Assembly: GCF_001620365.2 (NCBI RefSeq) | Contig: NZ_LQMT02000019.1 | Location: 372,496-436,059, forward strand | Length of the DNA: 63,564 bases | Direction: 5' to 3' | From: Amycolatopsis keratiniphila subsp. keratiniphila | Lineage (GTDB): Bacteria > Actinomycetota > Actinomycetes > Mycobacteriales > Pseudonocardiaceae | Shown here: piece after piece, positions 25,574-34,162 of the stretch | Layout: every line of letters starts with the position of its first letter | Position numbering within the stretch: position 1 is the first letter of the stretch | Made by a program: the position numbers and the translations under genes | The notes under the pieces: generated by a model | What the model was told of the DNA's origin: nothing | The model's input: only the letters and a program-made list of their open reading frames with translations | Database searches by the model: none

Positions 25574-26794
25574 CTAGAAGAACGTCCCGCACCACGGCGA
25601 GCGCGCGGTGTGGAACAGGGAGTCGGCACGGGCGACCGCCGCCTCGTCCAGCACCTCGACCCGACCGGACAACGCCAGATCGCTGAAGAGACCGTGGCCG
25701 AGATACAGCGACGACAAGGTGGCCACGTCCAACCGCAGATCGGCCTCGGCGGTCGTGCGTTCCGTGCCGTCCGGGCCCACGACGTAGCGACCGTTGTTGT
25801 CCGGAAGCTGCTTGTCGAGCACGTCGAGCACCACGGGTTCGGCGCTGCCGTAGGAGCGCGCCCGCAACGCCGCGAGGACGTCGACGAGCCGCAGCCACAG
25901 GTCGTCGATGACCTCGGTGGTGTTCACCGCCCGCGGGTCGGTGAGCAGTTCGGCGATCGGCTCGTCCAGCGGGCGGCCCCGTCCGGCGACGGCCGAAACC
26001 AGGTCGATCGACAGCAGGAAACGCCACAGTGCCGCCCAGGCCTGTGGTGTCGCGGCATGGAGTTCGCGGATGTCCAGGATCGCCCCACGCTCCGGCGCCA
26101 GCCTGTCACGCGCGTCGATGCTCTGGTAAACGACGAAACCGTCGTCACCGTCGGGTCCACTGTGGACCGCCACCCGGTAGCCGTCGTTCCCCTTCACCAC
26201 CCGCTCGAAGAAGCCCGGCCACCAGGCCGCCGGACGGGAGACGAACCCCGGTCGCGCTCCCTCGAAACGTTGGTACAGCGCGGGAACGCGCTCCACCGCT
26301 TCGGCGGGGGTGATGAACCTGACCACGCCGTCCCGGCCCACGCCGTCCCGAAGCCGGGCACGGGGACGCTCGATGGACACCCCTTTGCCGAAAGTCGCCG
26401 GGCCGTACCCGAAGCGGCCGTAGATGACGGCTTCGGAAGCGTGCAACGCCGCCAGCAGGACACCTCGCGCCGCGAAATCCTCCAGCTGCACGGCCATCAT
26501 CTCGGTGAGGATGCCGCGGCGCGTCCAGTCGGCACGGACACCGACACCGTCGACGGCCGCCGTGACCAGCTTCCGTCCACCCGGGACGGTCAGCTCGACG
26601 TCGAACGAACTCGCGATCCCCACCGGGGCGCCATGCTCGTCGAACGCGGCGAACTTACCGGCGGCGGACCAGGACGGAGCCATCTTCGCCCAGACCTCGT
26701 CCGTGGCGGGCTTGCCGTGCAACGACTCCGACAGGACGTCGAGACAGGCTCGCTGTTCGCCTTCGGCCACGGCACGCACCAGGAATTCGCTCAT
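25574..26794 (-). CDS. Eis-like GNAT N-acetyltransferase (copy A)
   Basis: 406 residues. Three-part Eis architecture: an N-terminal GNAT domain with the acetyl-CoA loop VDGVGVRADWTRRGILTEMM and ASEAVIYGRFGYG, a central GNAT-like domain (~170-290), and a C-terminal SCP2-like domain ending at the free carboxylate ...SPWCGTFF, which serves as general base in Eis enzymes. Eis proteins acetylate amines, including aminoglycosides and lysines (family knowledge); the native substrate here is unknown. It forms a module with the DUF4333 gene 44 bp upstream; the module is duplicated next door. Confidence 0.92.
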   Translation of the reverse strand: MSEFLVRAVAEGEQRACLDVLSESLHGKPATDEVWAKMAPSWSAAGKFAAFDEHGAPVGIASSFDVELTVPGGRKLVTAAVDGVGVRADWTRRGILTEMMAVQLEDFAARGVLLAALHASEAVIYGRFGYGPATFGKGVSIERPRARLRDGVGRDGVVRFITPAEAVERVPALYQRFEGARPGFVSRPAAWWPGFFERVVKGNDGYRVAVHSGPDGDDGFVVYQSIDARDRLAPERGAILDIRELHAATPQAWAALWRFLLSIDLVSAVAGRGRPLDEPIAELLTDPRAVNTTEVIDDLWLRLVDVLAALRARSYGSAEPVVLDVLDKQLPDNNGRYVVGPDGTERTTAEADLRLDVATLSSLYLGHGLFSDLALSGRVEVLDEAAVARADSLFHTARSPWCGTFF

Positions 26795-26838
26795 ACCGTG
26801 GATCCTGCCGTCCGGCCTCGGAAAGCCCCAACCGGTTT

Positions 26839-27237
26839 TCAGCCGGGCGCGCCGACCTCGTAGCGGCCGTCCTCACCGGTGACGGTGATCGTGACGGTCT
26901 TTCCCTCCCCACCGACCTGCACGGTGCAGGTGAACGTGCTGCCGTCCTCGACCTTCTGGTTCGACGGGCACAGCACGTCGCCGACCTCGTTCACCTGATA
27001 GGTCTCGGTGAGGATCTTCCGCACGTCCGCCTGCATCGTCCTCGGGTCGAAGACCCTGCCCGGAGCGTTGGAGGACGAACCGCCGGAGGTCGCGGGCGCG
27101 CTCGACGAAGCTCTCGACGTCGGCGGGACCGTCACGGTCTTCGTCGCCGGCGCGGGTGCCGGCGTGTCCGAACACGCCACCAGCACCGCGAAAGCGGCAC
27201 CACACAGACCGACCGTCGCGACGGCTCGCCTGCTCAA
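26839..27237 (-). CDS. DUF4333 lipoprotein (copy A)
   Basis: 132 residues. A lipoprotein signal (VGLCGAAFAVLVACSD, lipid-attachment Cys near residue 22) precedes a Ser/Thr/Pro linker and a C-terminal DUF4333 domain: MQADVRKILTETYQVNEVGDVLCPSNQKVEDGSTFTC with a conserved Cys pair (probable disulfide). It lies outside the membrane; function unknown. It is upstream of and codirectional with the Eis gene, and parallel to the copy-B pair. Confidence 0.85.
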   Translation of the reverse strand: MSRRAVATVGLCGAAFAVLVACSDTPAPAPATKTVTVPPTSRASSSAPATSGGSSSNAPGRVFDPRTMQADVRKILTETYQVNEVGDVLCPSNQKVEDGSTFTCTVQVGGEGKTVTITVTGEDGRYEVGAPG

Positions 27238-27271
27238 GCTTCTCCACCCCCACCGGTGTGATCATCCAACG

Positions 27272-28471
27272 TCAGAAGAAGGTACCGCACCAGGGGTTCA
27301 CCCGCGTGCCGAACAGCTGGTCCGCTCGCTCCAGGACGCTCTCACTCGTGGCACGGACGCGTCCGGCGAACGCGAGATCCGAGGGACGCCAGCCGCCGAG
27401 GTACACCATGGAAAGGGTGTCGGCGTGCAGCTCGAGATCCACCGGATCGGTGGTGCGGACGGCGCCGTCCTCGGACAGGCGGTAGCGGCCGGAGTTGTGC
27501 TCCAGGAAGGGATCGGTGACCTCGATGACGACCGGCTCACCCCGATACGTGCGGGCGCCGAGCATCCGCTCGACGTCGACCAGCCGGAACCAGCCTTCGT
27601 CCTGGACCTTCTGCACCGCCACGTCACGCGGATCGGTGAACAGCAGCTCGACCGGTTCGTCGAGCGGCCTTTTCTCGGCGGTGACCTGGTCGATCAGGTC
27701 CACGGACAGCAGGTAGCGCCACAACCCGGCGAACGCGTCGGGATTCGCGTAGTGGAAGGACTGGACCTTCAGCAGTGCCGGGGCGCCGAAATGGGCTCGC
27801 TCGACGGTGTAGGTGACGAAACCGTCGGTGCCGTCCGGGCCGCTGTGCACCGCCGTCGTCACCGGCGTTGTCGCCCGTCGCACTTCGCGTTCGTAGCCCG
27901 GCCACAGATGAGGACTCCGCGAGATCATGCCGGGCCGGGTGCGCGGGACCGCGTCGAAGAGCACGGGCCATTGCTCGATGGTGTTCTCGAGATCGAGGAG
28001 GGAGATCTGCCCACCCGCGGGCACTTCGGGACGGAACCGGGCACGGCGCCGGTCGACCTCGATAGATTTCGCCCGCACCGCGACGCCGTACCCGAACCGG
28101 CCGTAGATGGCGCCCTCGGACGCGTGCAGCATCGCCGCGGGAACGCCACGGGCGGCGAAATCCTCGAACTGGGCACGCATCAGCGCGGTCAGCACGCCAC
28201 GACGGATGCGATCGGCGCGGACGCCGACCAGACTGACCGCGGCGAGCGGCGTGGTGCCGCCGCCGGGCAGCGTCACTTCCGAATCGAAGGACCGGAGAGT
28301 GCCGATCAGCTCCGAGTCGAACGCGCCGAACCCACGGTCCGGCTGCATCGACGGGGCGATGGCCGACCATTCCTCGTCGGTCATCTCCTTGACGTGCAAG
28401 GCCCGCCTGAACAGATCCGTCGCGGCCCGTTCCTCGTCGGACCGCAGCAGCCGCACTGAAAAGTCGCTCAT
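27272..28471 (-). CDS. Eis-like GNAT N-acetyltransferase (copy B)
   Basis: 399 residues, collinear with copy A: acetyl-CoA loop VSLVGVRADRIRRGVLTALM, ASEGAIYGRFGYGVAV, HSGPDGTDGFVTY and the C-terminus VNPWCGTFF. The family active-site Tyr/carboxylate arrangement looks intact, so both copies may be active. Sequence divergence between A and B is considerable, so the duplication is old. It lies 34 bp downstream of nothing but its own DUF4333 partner (gap 41 bp). Confidence 0.92.
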   Translation of the reverse strand: MSDFSVRLLRSDEERAATDLFRRALHVKEMTDEEWSAIAPSMQPDRGFGAFDSELIGTLRSFDSEVTLPGGGTTPLAAVSLVGVRADRIRRGVLTALMRAQFEDFAARGVPAAMLHASEGAIYGRFGYGVAVRAKSIEVDRRRARFRPEVPAGGQISLLDLENTIEQWPVLFDAVPRTRPGMISRSPHLWPGYEREVRRATTPVTTAVHSGPDGTDGFVTYTVERAHFGAPALLKVQSFHYANPDAFAGLWRYLLSVDLIDQVTAEKRPLDEPVELLFTDPRDVAVQKVQDEGWFRLVDVERMLGARTYRGEPVVIEVTDPFLEHNSGRYRLSEDGAVRTTDPVDLELHADTLSMVYLGGWRPSDLAFAGRVRATSESVLERADQLFGTRVNPWCGTFF

Positions 28472-28512
28472 GGCACGATCATGCAGGATCGACCGTGCCC
28501 GGCGCCCGCGGT

Positions 28513-29286
28513 TTACTTGGTGGTGGCGGGTGGCGAGACCTCGTAGTTGCCGGTGTCACCCTTCACGGTGATCGGCACCTCCTGCGGCTTGCCCTCGATC
28601 GTGGCGGTGCAGGTGAACTTCACGCCGTCCTTGACCTCCTGGCCGGAGGGGCAGGTGACCGCGCTGATCTCCTTGATCCCGTAGGTCTCGGTGAGCAGCT
28701 TCTGCACGTCGGTCTGCATCTGGGTGTTGTTGAACACCTGGGTGTTGAACCAGCCCGGCGTGACGAACCCGAGGATGCCCACCGCGGCGATGATCACCAC
28801 GAGCGCGCCGATCCCGATGAACAGGCCCTTCTTGGACTTCGGCTTGTCCTGTGCCTCGCCCTGGGTTCCCGGGAACTGGCTCTGGCCGTAGTCGTACTGG
28901 CCTTGTTGCTGCCCGTACTGGGGCTGCTGCTGCGGGCCGCTCTGCGGGTAGCCAGGCTGCTGCTGGGGCCCGCTCTGCGGATACCCCGGCTGCTGACCGT
29001 ACTGCGGCTGCTGGCCCCACTGAGGCTGCTGTTGCTGCGTCTGGGAAGGATCCTGCTGCGGATACCCGGGCTGTTGCTGAGACGGGTCGTACGGCGCGGG
29101 CTGCTGACCCCACTGAGGCTGTTGCTGCTGCGTCTGCGACGGGTCGTACTGCGGCTGCTGGCCCCATTGCGGCTGCTGCTGCGGGCCGCTCGGCGGTTGA
29201 GCGCCGCCCGGCTGTTGGCCGTAGCCCGGCTGCTGCCCCCACTGGGGCTGCTGCTGCGGGTCGTTGCCGCCATACGGCGTGCTCAT
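28513..29286 (-). CDS. Gln/Pro-rich membrane protein with DUF4333 domain (copy B)
   Basis: 257 residues. Residues 1-~140 are low-complexity repeats of the PQQQPQWGQQP type; a single transmembrane helix follows (LFIGIGALVVIIAAVGILGFV, preceded by KSKKG), then the extracytoplasmic DUF4333 domain (MQTDVQKLLTETYGIKEISAVTCPSGQEV...CTA). It corresponds by position to Rv2091c near helY. The cytosolic Q/P-rich tail could be a disordered docking region. Compared with copy A it has a transmembrane anchor instead of a lipid anchor. The same Q/P-rich plan recurs at 57820-58641. Confidence 0.87.
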   Translation of the reverse strand: MSTPYGGNDPQQQPQWGQQPGYGQQPGGAQPPSGPQQQPQWGQQPQYDPSQTQQQQPQWGQQPAPYDPSQQQPGYPQQDPSQTQQQQPQWGQQPQYGQQPGYPQSGPQQQPGYPQSGPQQQPQYGQQQGQYDYGQSQFPGTQGEAQDKPKSKKGLFIGIGALVVIIAAVGILGFVTPGWFNTQVFNNTQMQTDVQKLLTETYGIKEISAVTCPSGQEVKDGVKFTCTATIEGKPQEVPITVKGDTGNYEVSPPATTK

Positions 29287-29496
29287 CGTTCGCCTCCGCC
29301 TGTTCCGCCATCGTCACCGGCCGACCTGCATGGCCGTCGTGGGCGATCCAACCACAGGTCGGCGCCCCTGCCCACTGTTCCCGGGTGGTGTCGGGCCAAC
29401 TCTCCGCGACCGTGCTCACACCGGAGGCGCGTCCGTTCCGCCGGTCAGCCCAATCCTCCTGAAAGGCCAAGGATGGCTCCGGTCGGCCTGTGTTCA

Positions 29497-29542
29497 CCTC
29501 CCCACTCGGCCGCGGACCGGGTCGCACGGGCTTGATCACCGG
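29497..29542. repeat. 46-bp repeat A in the helY downstream gap
   Basis: Starts CCTCCCCACTCG and includes GTCGCACGGGCTTGA. About 38 of 46 positions match the copy at 29660-29705. The 532-bp gap 29287-29818 has no convincing gene and is made of such repeats and small hairpins. Confidence 0.6.
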
Positions 29543-29548
29543 AGGATC

Positions 29549-29638
29549 GGGGACGTTGAGTGTCCCCATTCTTCCGTTGATCAAGCTCCGAGACTGGGAG
29601 ATCCCTCGACTATGTGGAGATCGGGACGTTCAACGTCC
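29549..29638. repeat. Two GGGACGTT-type palindromes
   Basis: GGGGACGTTGAGTGTCCCC (about 29549-29567) and GGACGTT-C-AACGTCC (29624-29638). Same core as the 24-bp hairpin at 10554-10602, flanked by GGAGATC/GGAGGAT. Confidence 0.55.
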
Positions 29639-29659
29639 AGATTCCGACATTGTCGACTC

Positions 29660-29705
29660 CCTCCCCACTCGCCCGCGAACCGAGTCGCACGAGCTTGAAG
29701 TCCGG
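29660..29705. repeat. 46-bp repeat A, second copy
   Basis: CCTCCCCACTCG...GTCGCACGAGCTTGA, matching 29497-29542 at about 38 of 46 positions. Confidence 0.6.
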
Positions 29706-29739
29706 TATCGCTTCGGCGGTTCCGCGTGTTCCAGGGGAC

Positions 29740-29802
29740 GGCGCGCGTGATCAGACGGACGACACGCGTGACTGGACGGACGACACGCGTGACACCCTTG
29801 GC
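29740..29802. repeat. 21-bp tandem repeat, ~3 units
   Basis: Units begin at 29740, 29761 and 29782, each built on GACACGCGTGACTGGACGGA (unit 1 and the end of unit 3 are diverged). They lie 17 bp beyond the helY stop codon. Confidence 0.65.
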
Positions 29803-29818
29803 TGACCGTCCCGGCCGG

Positions 29819-32596
29819 TCACGCGCCGCCGGCCGCCACGACCCCGCGCCGCAGCGCCTTCACCGCGTCCGAAGCCGCCGCCCCGACCGGATCCGCTTTG
29901 CCGAGGACGTCGCGGATCTGGTCGAGCAGGTCGATGACCTGACGCGACCACCGCACGAAGTCACCGGCCGAGAGCTCCTGCCCGTTCGCTTCGGCGGCGG
30001 TGAGGACCTTCTCCAGCGATTCGCCGCGCGCCCACCGGTAGACGGGCCAGGCGAAACCGGCGTCGGGCTCGCGGGTGCGGTCCAGTTTGTGCCTTCGCTC
30101 GTCTTCGGTGAGCTCCATCCACAGGCGCGTGGTCGCCTGCCAGGCGTCGACGACCTTGCCCGCGGGCAAGCGAGGCTCCCCCGCGGTGTCCCGGCGTGCC
30201 TCGAAGACCAGCGTCGAGACCACGGCCGCGAGTTCGGCGGGAGCCAGGCCCTTCCAGACGTCGTGCCGGATGCATTCGGCCGCCAGCAGATCCGACTCGC
30301 TGTAGAGGCGGGTGAGCCGCTTGCCGTGTTCGGTGACCCGGTCCTCGCCGTCGCCCTTCGACGCGGGGCCGAGGTAACCGCGCTCGCCGAGCAGCCGCAG
30401 GATCCGGTCGAAGGCACGCGCCAGCGAGTGCGTGGTCGCGGCGACCTTGCGTTCCAGTTGCTCGGTCTCGGCCGTGAGCCGCTGGTATCGCTCGACCCAG
30501 CGCAGGTTCGCCTCGCGTTCGGCCAGACCGTGGCACGGATGCGCGCGCAGCGCCCGCCGCAGCGCGGCCAGCTCACCGTCCTCATTGGCCCCGGCGCGGC
30601 GCTTTTGCCTGCCGGGCAAGGAGATTCCCGCGTTGCGCAGGCTCGAAGCGATGTCGCGCCTTGTCTTGGGTGAGCGAAGCTCGATGTGCTTCGGCAGCTT
30701 GATGTTCCCGAGTGCCTCGACCGGCGACGGGAAATCCGAGACCGAAAGCGGTCCGGACCAACGATCCTCGGTGACCACGACGGGCCGCGGCTCGCGGATC
30801 GGGTCGAGCCCCGGGTCGACGACGACGGCCAGCCCGGCACGCCGTCCCGCGGGCACGGCGATGACGTCGCCCTTGCGGAGCTTCTCCAGCGACTCGGCGG
30901 TGCCCGCCCGGCGGGCGGAGGTGTTCTGCCGCGAAAGCGCCTTCTCCCGCGCCGAGATCTTCGCCCGCAGCTCGACGTACTCCAGCATCTGGTCGAAATC
31001 GCCGGTGATGGCGGAGGTGTAACCCCGCAGGGCCTCCTTGTTCCGCTCGATCCGCCGCGCCGTCCCGACCACCGACCGGTCGGCCTGGAACTGCGCGAAC
31101 GACTGTTCCAGCAGATCGCGGGCGGCCTCGGCGCCGACCTGGGCGACCAGGTTGACCGCCATGTTGTACCCGGGCCGGAACGACGACCGCAGCGGATAAG
31201 TCCTGGTCGAGGCCAGACCCCCGACCTGTTTCGGGTCGATCCCCGGCTGCCAGACGACGACCGCGTGGCCTTCGACGTCGATCCCGCGCCGCCCGGCCCG
31301 GCCGGTGAGCTGCGTGTACTCCCCCGGCGTCAGGTCGACGTGCGCCTCGCCGTTGTACTTGACCAGCCTTTCCAGCACCACGGTGCGCGCGGGCATGTTG
31401 ATGCCGAGAGCGAGCGTCTCGGTGGCGAAGACGACCTTCACCAGCCCTTGGACGAACAGCTCCTCGACGGTCTCCTTGAACGCCGGGAGCAGCCCGGCGT
31501 GGTGTCCGGCGATGCCTCGCTCGAGCGCCTCGCGCCACTCCCAGTAGCCGAGGACGCCGAGGTCGCCTTCGGGCAGGTCCTTGGTGCGCTCGGCGACGAT
31601 CCGGCGGACCTTCTCGACCTCCTCGGGGCCGTTGAGCCGCAGGCCGGACCGGACGCACTGACCGACGGCGGCGTCGCAGCCGGCGCGGGAGAAGATGAAC
31701 ACGATGGCGGGGAGCAGACCGGCGTTGTCCAGCCGCTCGACCGTGTCCGTGCGCGACGTCGGCCGGAACCGCGGCATCCGTGACGGCGCGCCTCGCCGCC
31801 CGCGCGGTCCCCGCAATCCGGCCGGGGCGAAACGTCCGCCGACCTCCTCGGTGCGCCGCAACAGGCTGGGGTTGATCCGCAGTTCGGTGCCCGGCGCGTG
31901 TTCCTCCTGGCCGGCGAACAGGTCCAGCAGCCGGTTGCCGACCAGCATGTGCTGCCACAGCGGCACGGGGCGGTGCTCGTCGACGACGACGGTGGTGTCG
32001 CCGCGGACCTCGACGAGCCACTCGCCGAACTCCTCGGCGTTGCTCACCGTGGCCGACAGGCCGACGACGCGGACGTGCTCGGGCAGGTGGAGGATGACCT
32101 CTTCCCAGACGGCGCCGCGGAACCGGTCGGCGAGGTAGTGGACCTCGTCCATCACCACGTACGCGAGCTCGCCGATGGTCGAAGACCCGGCGTAGAGCAT
32201 GTTGCGCAGGACCTCGGTGGTCATGACCACGACCTGCGCGTTGCCGTTGACCGACGTGTCGCCGGTCAGCAGGCCGACCGCGTCGGCGCCGTAGCGGCCG
32301 ACGAGGTCGGCGTACTTCTGGTTCGACAACGCCTTGATCGGCGTCGTGTAGAAGCATTTGCGCCCCTCGGCGAGGGCGAGGTGCACCGCGAACTCGCCGA
32401 CCACGGTCTTCCCGGCGCCGGTGGGCGCGCAGACGAGCACACCGTGACCGTCTTCGAGCGCCTCGCAGCCGCGGACCTGGAAGTCGTCGAACTCGAACGA
32501 CGACTCGGCCGCGAAGCGGGTCAGCTGGGGGTATCGAGCGCGGCGCTGGGAGGCCGCGTAGGCCTCGGCCGGGGTCTGAGAAGGGCTATTGACCAC
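29819..32596 (-). CDS. helY: Ski2/Mtr4-like DEAD-box helicase HelY
   Basis: About 925 residues from GTG 32596. Helicase motifs in order: Q-region FDDFQVRGCEAL, Walker A VCAPTGAGKT, Ia TTPIKALSNQK, MTTEVLRNML, Walker B MDEVHYLAD (DEVH), III GLSATVSN, HHAGLLPAFKETVEELF, FATETLALGINMPARTVV and VI QLTGRAGRRGID. Then come a winged-helix region and a C-terminal DSHCT-like helical domain. Such helicases unwind structured RNA in processing and decay (family knowledge). Open reading extends to 32710, but that extension covers the promoter and the start of the divergent gene, and homologues start near the SQTPAEAYAASQRRARYP segment. Counterpart of Rv2092c. Confidence 0.92.
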   Translation of the reverse strand: MVNSPSQTPAEAYAASQRRARYPQLTRFAAESSFEFDDFQVRGCEALEDGHGVLVCAPTGAGKTVVGEFAVHLALAEGRKCFYTTPIKALSNQKYADLVGRYGADAVGLLTGDTSVNGNAQVVVMTTEVLRNMLYAGSSTIGELAYVVMDEVHYLADRFRGAVWEEVILHLPEHVRVVGLSATVSNAEEFGEWLVEVRGDTTVVVDEHRPVPLWQHMLVGNRLLDLFAGQEEHAPGTELRINPSLLRRTEEVGGRFAPAGLRGPRGRRGAPSRMPRFRPTSRTDTVERLDNAGLLPAIVFIFSRAGCDAAVGQCVRSGLRLNGPEEVEKVRRIVAERTKDLPEGDLGVLGYWEWREALERGIAGHHAGLLPAFKETVEELFVQGLVKVVFATETLALGINMPARTVVLERLVKYNGEAHVDLTPGEYTQLTGRAGRRGIDVEGHAVVVWQPGIDPKQVGGLASTRTYPLRSSFRPGYNMAVNLVAQVGAEAARDLLEQSFAQFQADRSVVGTARRIERNKEALRGYTSAITGDFDQMLEYVELRAKISAREKALSRQNTSARRAGTAESLEKLRKGDVIAVPAGRRAGLAVVVDPGLDPIREPRPVVVTEDRWSGPLSVSDFPSPVEALGNIKLPKHIELRSPKTRRDIASSLRNAGISLPGRQKRRAGANEDGELAALRRALRAHPCHGLAEREANLRWVERYQRLTAETEQLERKVAATTHSLARAFDRILRLLGERGYLGPASKGDGEDRVTEHGKRLTRLYSESDLLAAECIRHDVWKGLAPAELAAVVSTLVFEARRDTAGEPRLPAGKVVDAWQATTRLWMELTEDERRHKLDRTREPDAGFAWPVYRWARGESLEKVLTAAEANGQELSAGDFVRWSRQVIDLLDQIRDVLGKADPVGAAASDAVKALRRGVVAAGGA

Positions 32597-32708
32597 TTCG
32601 TCAGGGTTCCATACCCCACCGACAGTTCGCACTCGGTGTGACGATCTCGGGAACGGCCGCCACGTCTCTGTCATCCAAGGGGCGGATTCGAGATCGAGAG
32701 GGGACGCC

Positions 32709-33296
32709 ATGGAGATCGCTTGCCCGCAATGCGCGCAGGTCGACCAGGTGCAGAGCGTGCCGGCGGTGTTCCAGAGCGGCCAGACGACCTACCGGGTGCA
32801 AGGCGGCATGACGGCGATCCCGGCGGGCGACGGCGTGGTCTACACCGCGACGACGCACACGGGTGTGTCGGTGACCGCGACCGCGGCGTCGCTCAACCCG
32901 TATCCGGTGCTCCGCGGCGGTGGGTGCTTCCTGGCGCTCGCCCTGGTCCTGCTGATCCCGGCGTTCGCGTTCGTCTCGTTCGCCACCGACTCGCTCGCCG
33001 AGAACCCCGCGCCGACCGCGAGCGGCCAGGTCGGTGCGGCCATCGGTGCCTGGATCTTCCCCTTCGGCGCCTTCGCGCTGGTCGCCTTGTTCGCCGTGCT
33101 GTTCGTGCTCCGGTTGCGGCGCAACGCGCGGATCCGGCGGGGTATCCCGGACGCGCTGGCGTACTGGCGGCAGGCGTGGTTCTGCCATCGCTGCGGCGGC
33201 GTGTTCTTCCCGCGCGGCGACCTGATGCCGGCCGCGACATTCCGCGCGCAGGTGTGGCGGGCGGGCGACTACGCCGGGCTCACCCGACGACGGTGA
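32709..33296 (+). CDS. Two-helix membrane protein with terminal Cys motifs
   Basis: 195 residues. It begins MEIACPQCAQVDQVQSVPAVF with a CxxC pair; two transmembrane helices follow (CFLALALVLLIPAFAFVSFA and IFPFGAFALVALFAVLFVLR), and a second pair FCHRCGGVFFPRGD lies in the C-terminal region. The two CxxC sites could form one zinc ribbon on the cytosolic face (inference). Many Streptomyces and Amycolatopsis proteins share this plan without known function. GAGAGGGG precedes the ATG. It is divergent from helY and overlaps the DAG kinase gene by 17 bp at the 3' end. Confidence 0.8.
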   Translation: MEIACPQCAQVDQVQSVPAVFQSGQTTYRVQGGMTAIPAGDGVVYTATTHTGVSVTATAASLNPYPVLRGGGCFLALALVLLIPAFAFVSFATDSLAENPAPTASGQVGAAIGAWIFPFGAFALVALFAVLFVLRLRRNARIRRGIPDALAYWRQAWFCHRCGGVFFPRGDLMPAATFRAQVWRAGDYAGLTRRR

Positions 33297-34155
33297 GCGC
33301 CCCGGGGACGCAGGTGACGTCGAGCGGCAGCCTGCCCAGCGGCTCGCCGTCGGCGTAGACGGGCAGGTCGCTGCCCGCCAGGTGGATCTGGGCGGCTTTG
33401 AGGGTCCGGACCGCCGGATGCGCGATGTGCTGCCCGGAGCGGACACCGGGCAGCATGCGGAGCAGGTCGCGCCGGGTCGCGTTGCCCACGACCGTGACGT
33501 CGAACAGGCCGTCCTCAGGATCGGCTCCGGGGCAGATCGGCATGCCGCCGCCGTAGTACGGGGTGTTGCCGACGGCGATCATGGTTGCGTCGAGCTCGAG
33601 TGTCTCGACGTCCGTGCGGAGCACCACCGGCCGGGGCCGGAACGCGGCGAGTTCGGCCATGATCGCGACGTCGTAGCGGCGCGGGCCGCGCGGCCAGGTC
33701 AGCCGGTTGGCGCGTTCGGTGACCAGCGCGTCGAAGCCGGAGCACAGCACGGTGGCGAACCATTCGCCACCGGCCCGCCCGAGATCCACCCGGCGCCGTT
33801 TTCCCTCCGCGATCCGCCTGGCGACGAGATCGACGGCGGCATGCGGCCGTTCGGGGATGTCCAGCGCCCTGGCGAAGTCGTTGCCCGTGCCCGCGGGGAC
33901 GAGCCCGAGCGCGACACCGGATTCGGCGCAGAACTGAACGCCCTGGTGCGCGGCCCCGTCACCGCCGAGCACGACGAGGACGTCCAGACCGGCCGCGCGC
34001 GAGTCGGTCATCAGCGCGCGGGATTCCTCGACCGTGTGGGCCACGAGGACGTCGAGCCGGTCGACGACGGGCCGCAGCCGCGCCGCGACCGACTCCATCA
34101 GCCGTTCCGCGGCCCCGTTACCCGAGGCGGGGTGGACGGCCAGCGCCGCGTGCAT
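33280..34155 (-). CDS. Diacylglycerol kinase-family lipid kinase (YegS/DgkB-like)
   Basis: 291 residues. The catalytic domain has VVLGGDGAAHQGVQF (GGDG motif) and GLVPAGTGNDFARAL (GTGNDFAR), the nucleotide- and metal-binding signatures of the DAGK fold. The C-terminal beta-sandwich ends in DLPVYADGEPLG. It probably phosphorylates diacylglycerol or a related lipid for phospholipid recycling. A second DAGK-catalytic domain in the window is fused to a PAP2 phosphatase (44347-45825). It lies 7 bp downstream of tatC on the same strand. Confidence 0.9.
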   Translation of the reverse strand: MHAALAVHPASGNGAAERLMESVAARLRPVVDRLDVLVAHTVEESRALMTDSRAAGLDVLVVLGGDGAAHQGVQFCAESGVALGLVPAGTGNDFARALDIPERPHAAVDLVARRIAEGKRRRVDLGRAGGEWFATVLCSGFDALVTERANRLTWPRGPRRYDVAIMAELAAFRPRPVVLRTDVETLELDATMIAVGNTPYYGGGMPICPGADPEDGLFDVTVVGNATRRDLLRMLPGVRSGQHIAHPAVRTLKAAQIHLAGSDLPVYADGEPLGRLPLDVTCVPGALTVVG

Positions 34156-34162
34156 CCCCGGC

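Noticed and set aside
28840..29280. Repetitive sequence suggestive of a CRISPR or satellite array
   Set aside because: It is the codon pattern of a Gln/Pro/Gly-rich N-terminus in frame with a membrane helix and DUF4333; repeat units are irregular and there are no spacers.
29264..29698. 144-codon plus-strand ORF in the helY downstream gap
   Set aside because: Composed of the two 46-bp repeats and palindromes, with no domain; it looks like a chance frame.
32603..32625. CTGTCGGTG upstream of helY (minus strand)
   Set aside because: The sequence at N8 spacing is AACCCT, not TAnnnT, so it is only a half match.
32597..32710. N-terminal extension of helY to an ATG at 32710
   Set aside because: It would cover the divergent gene's start and promoter, and the family domain begins just after 32596.
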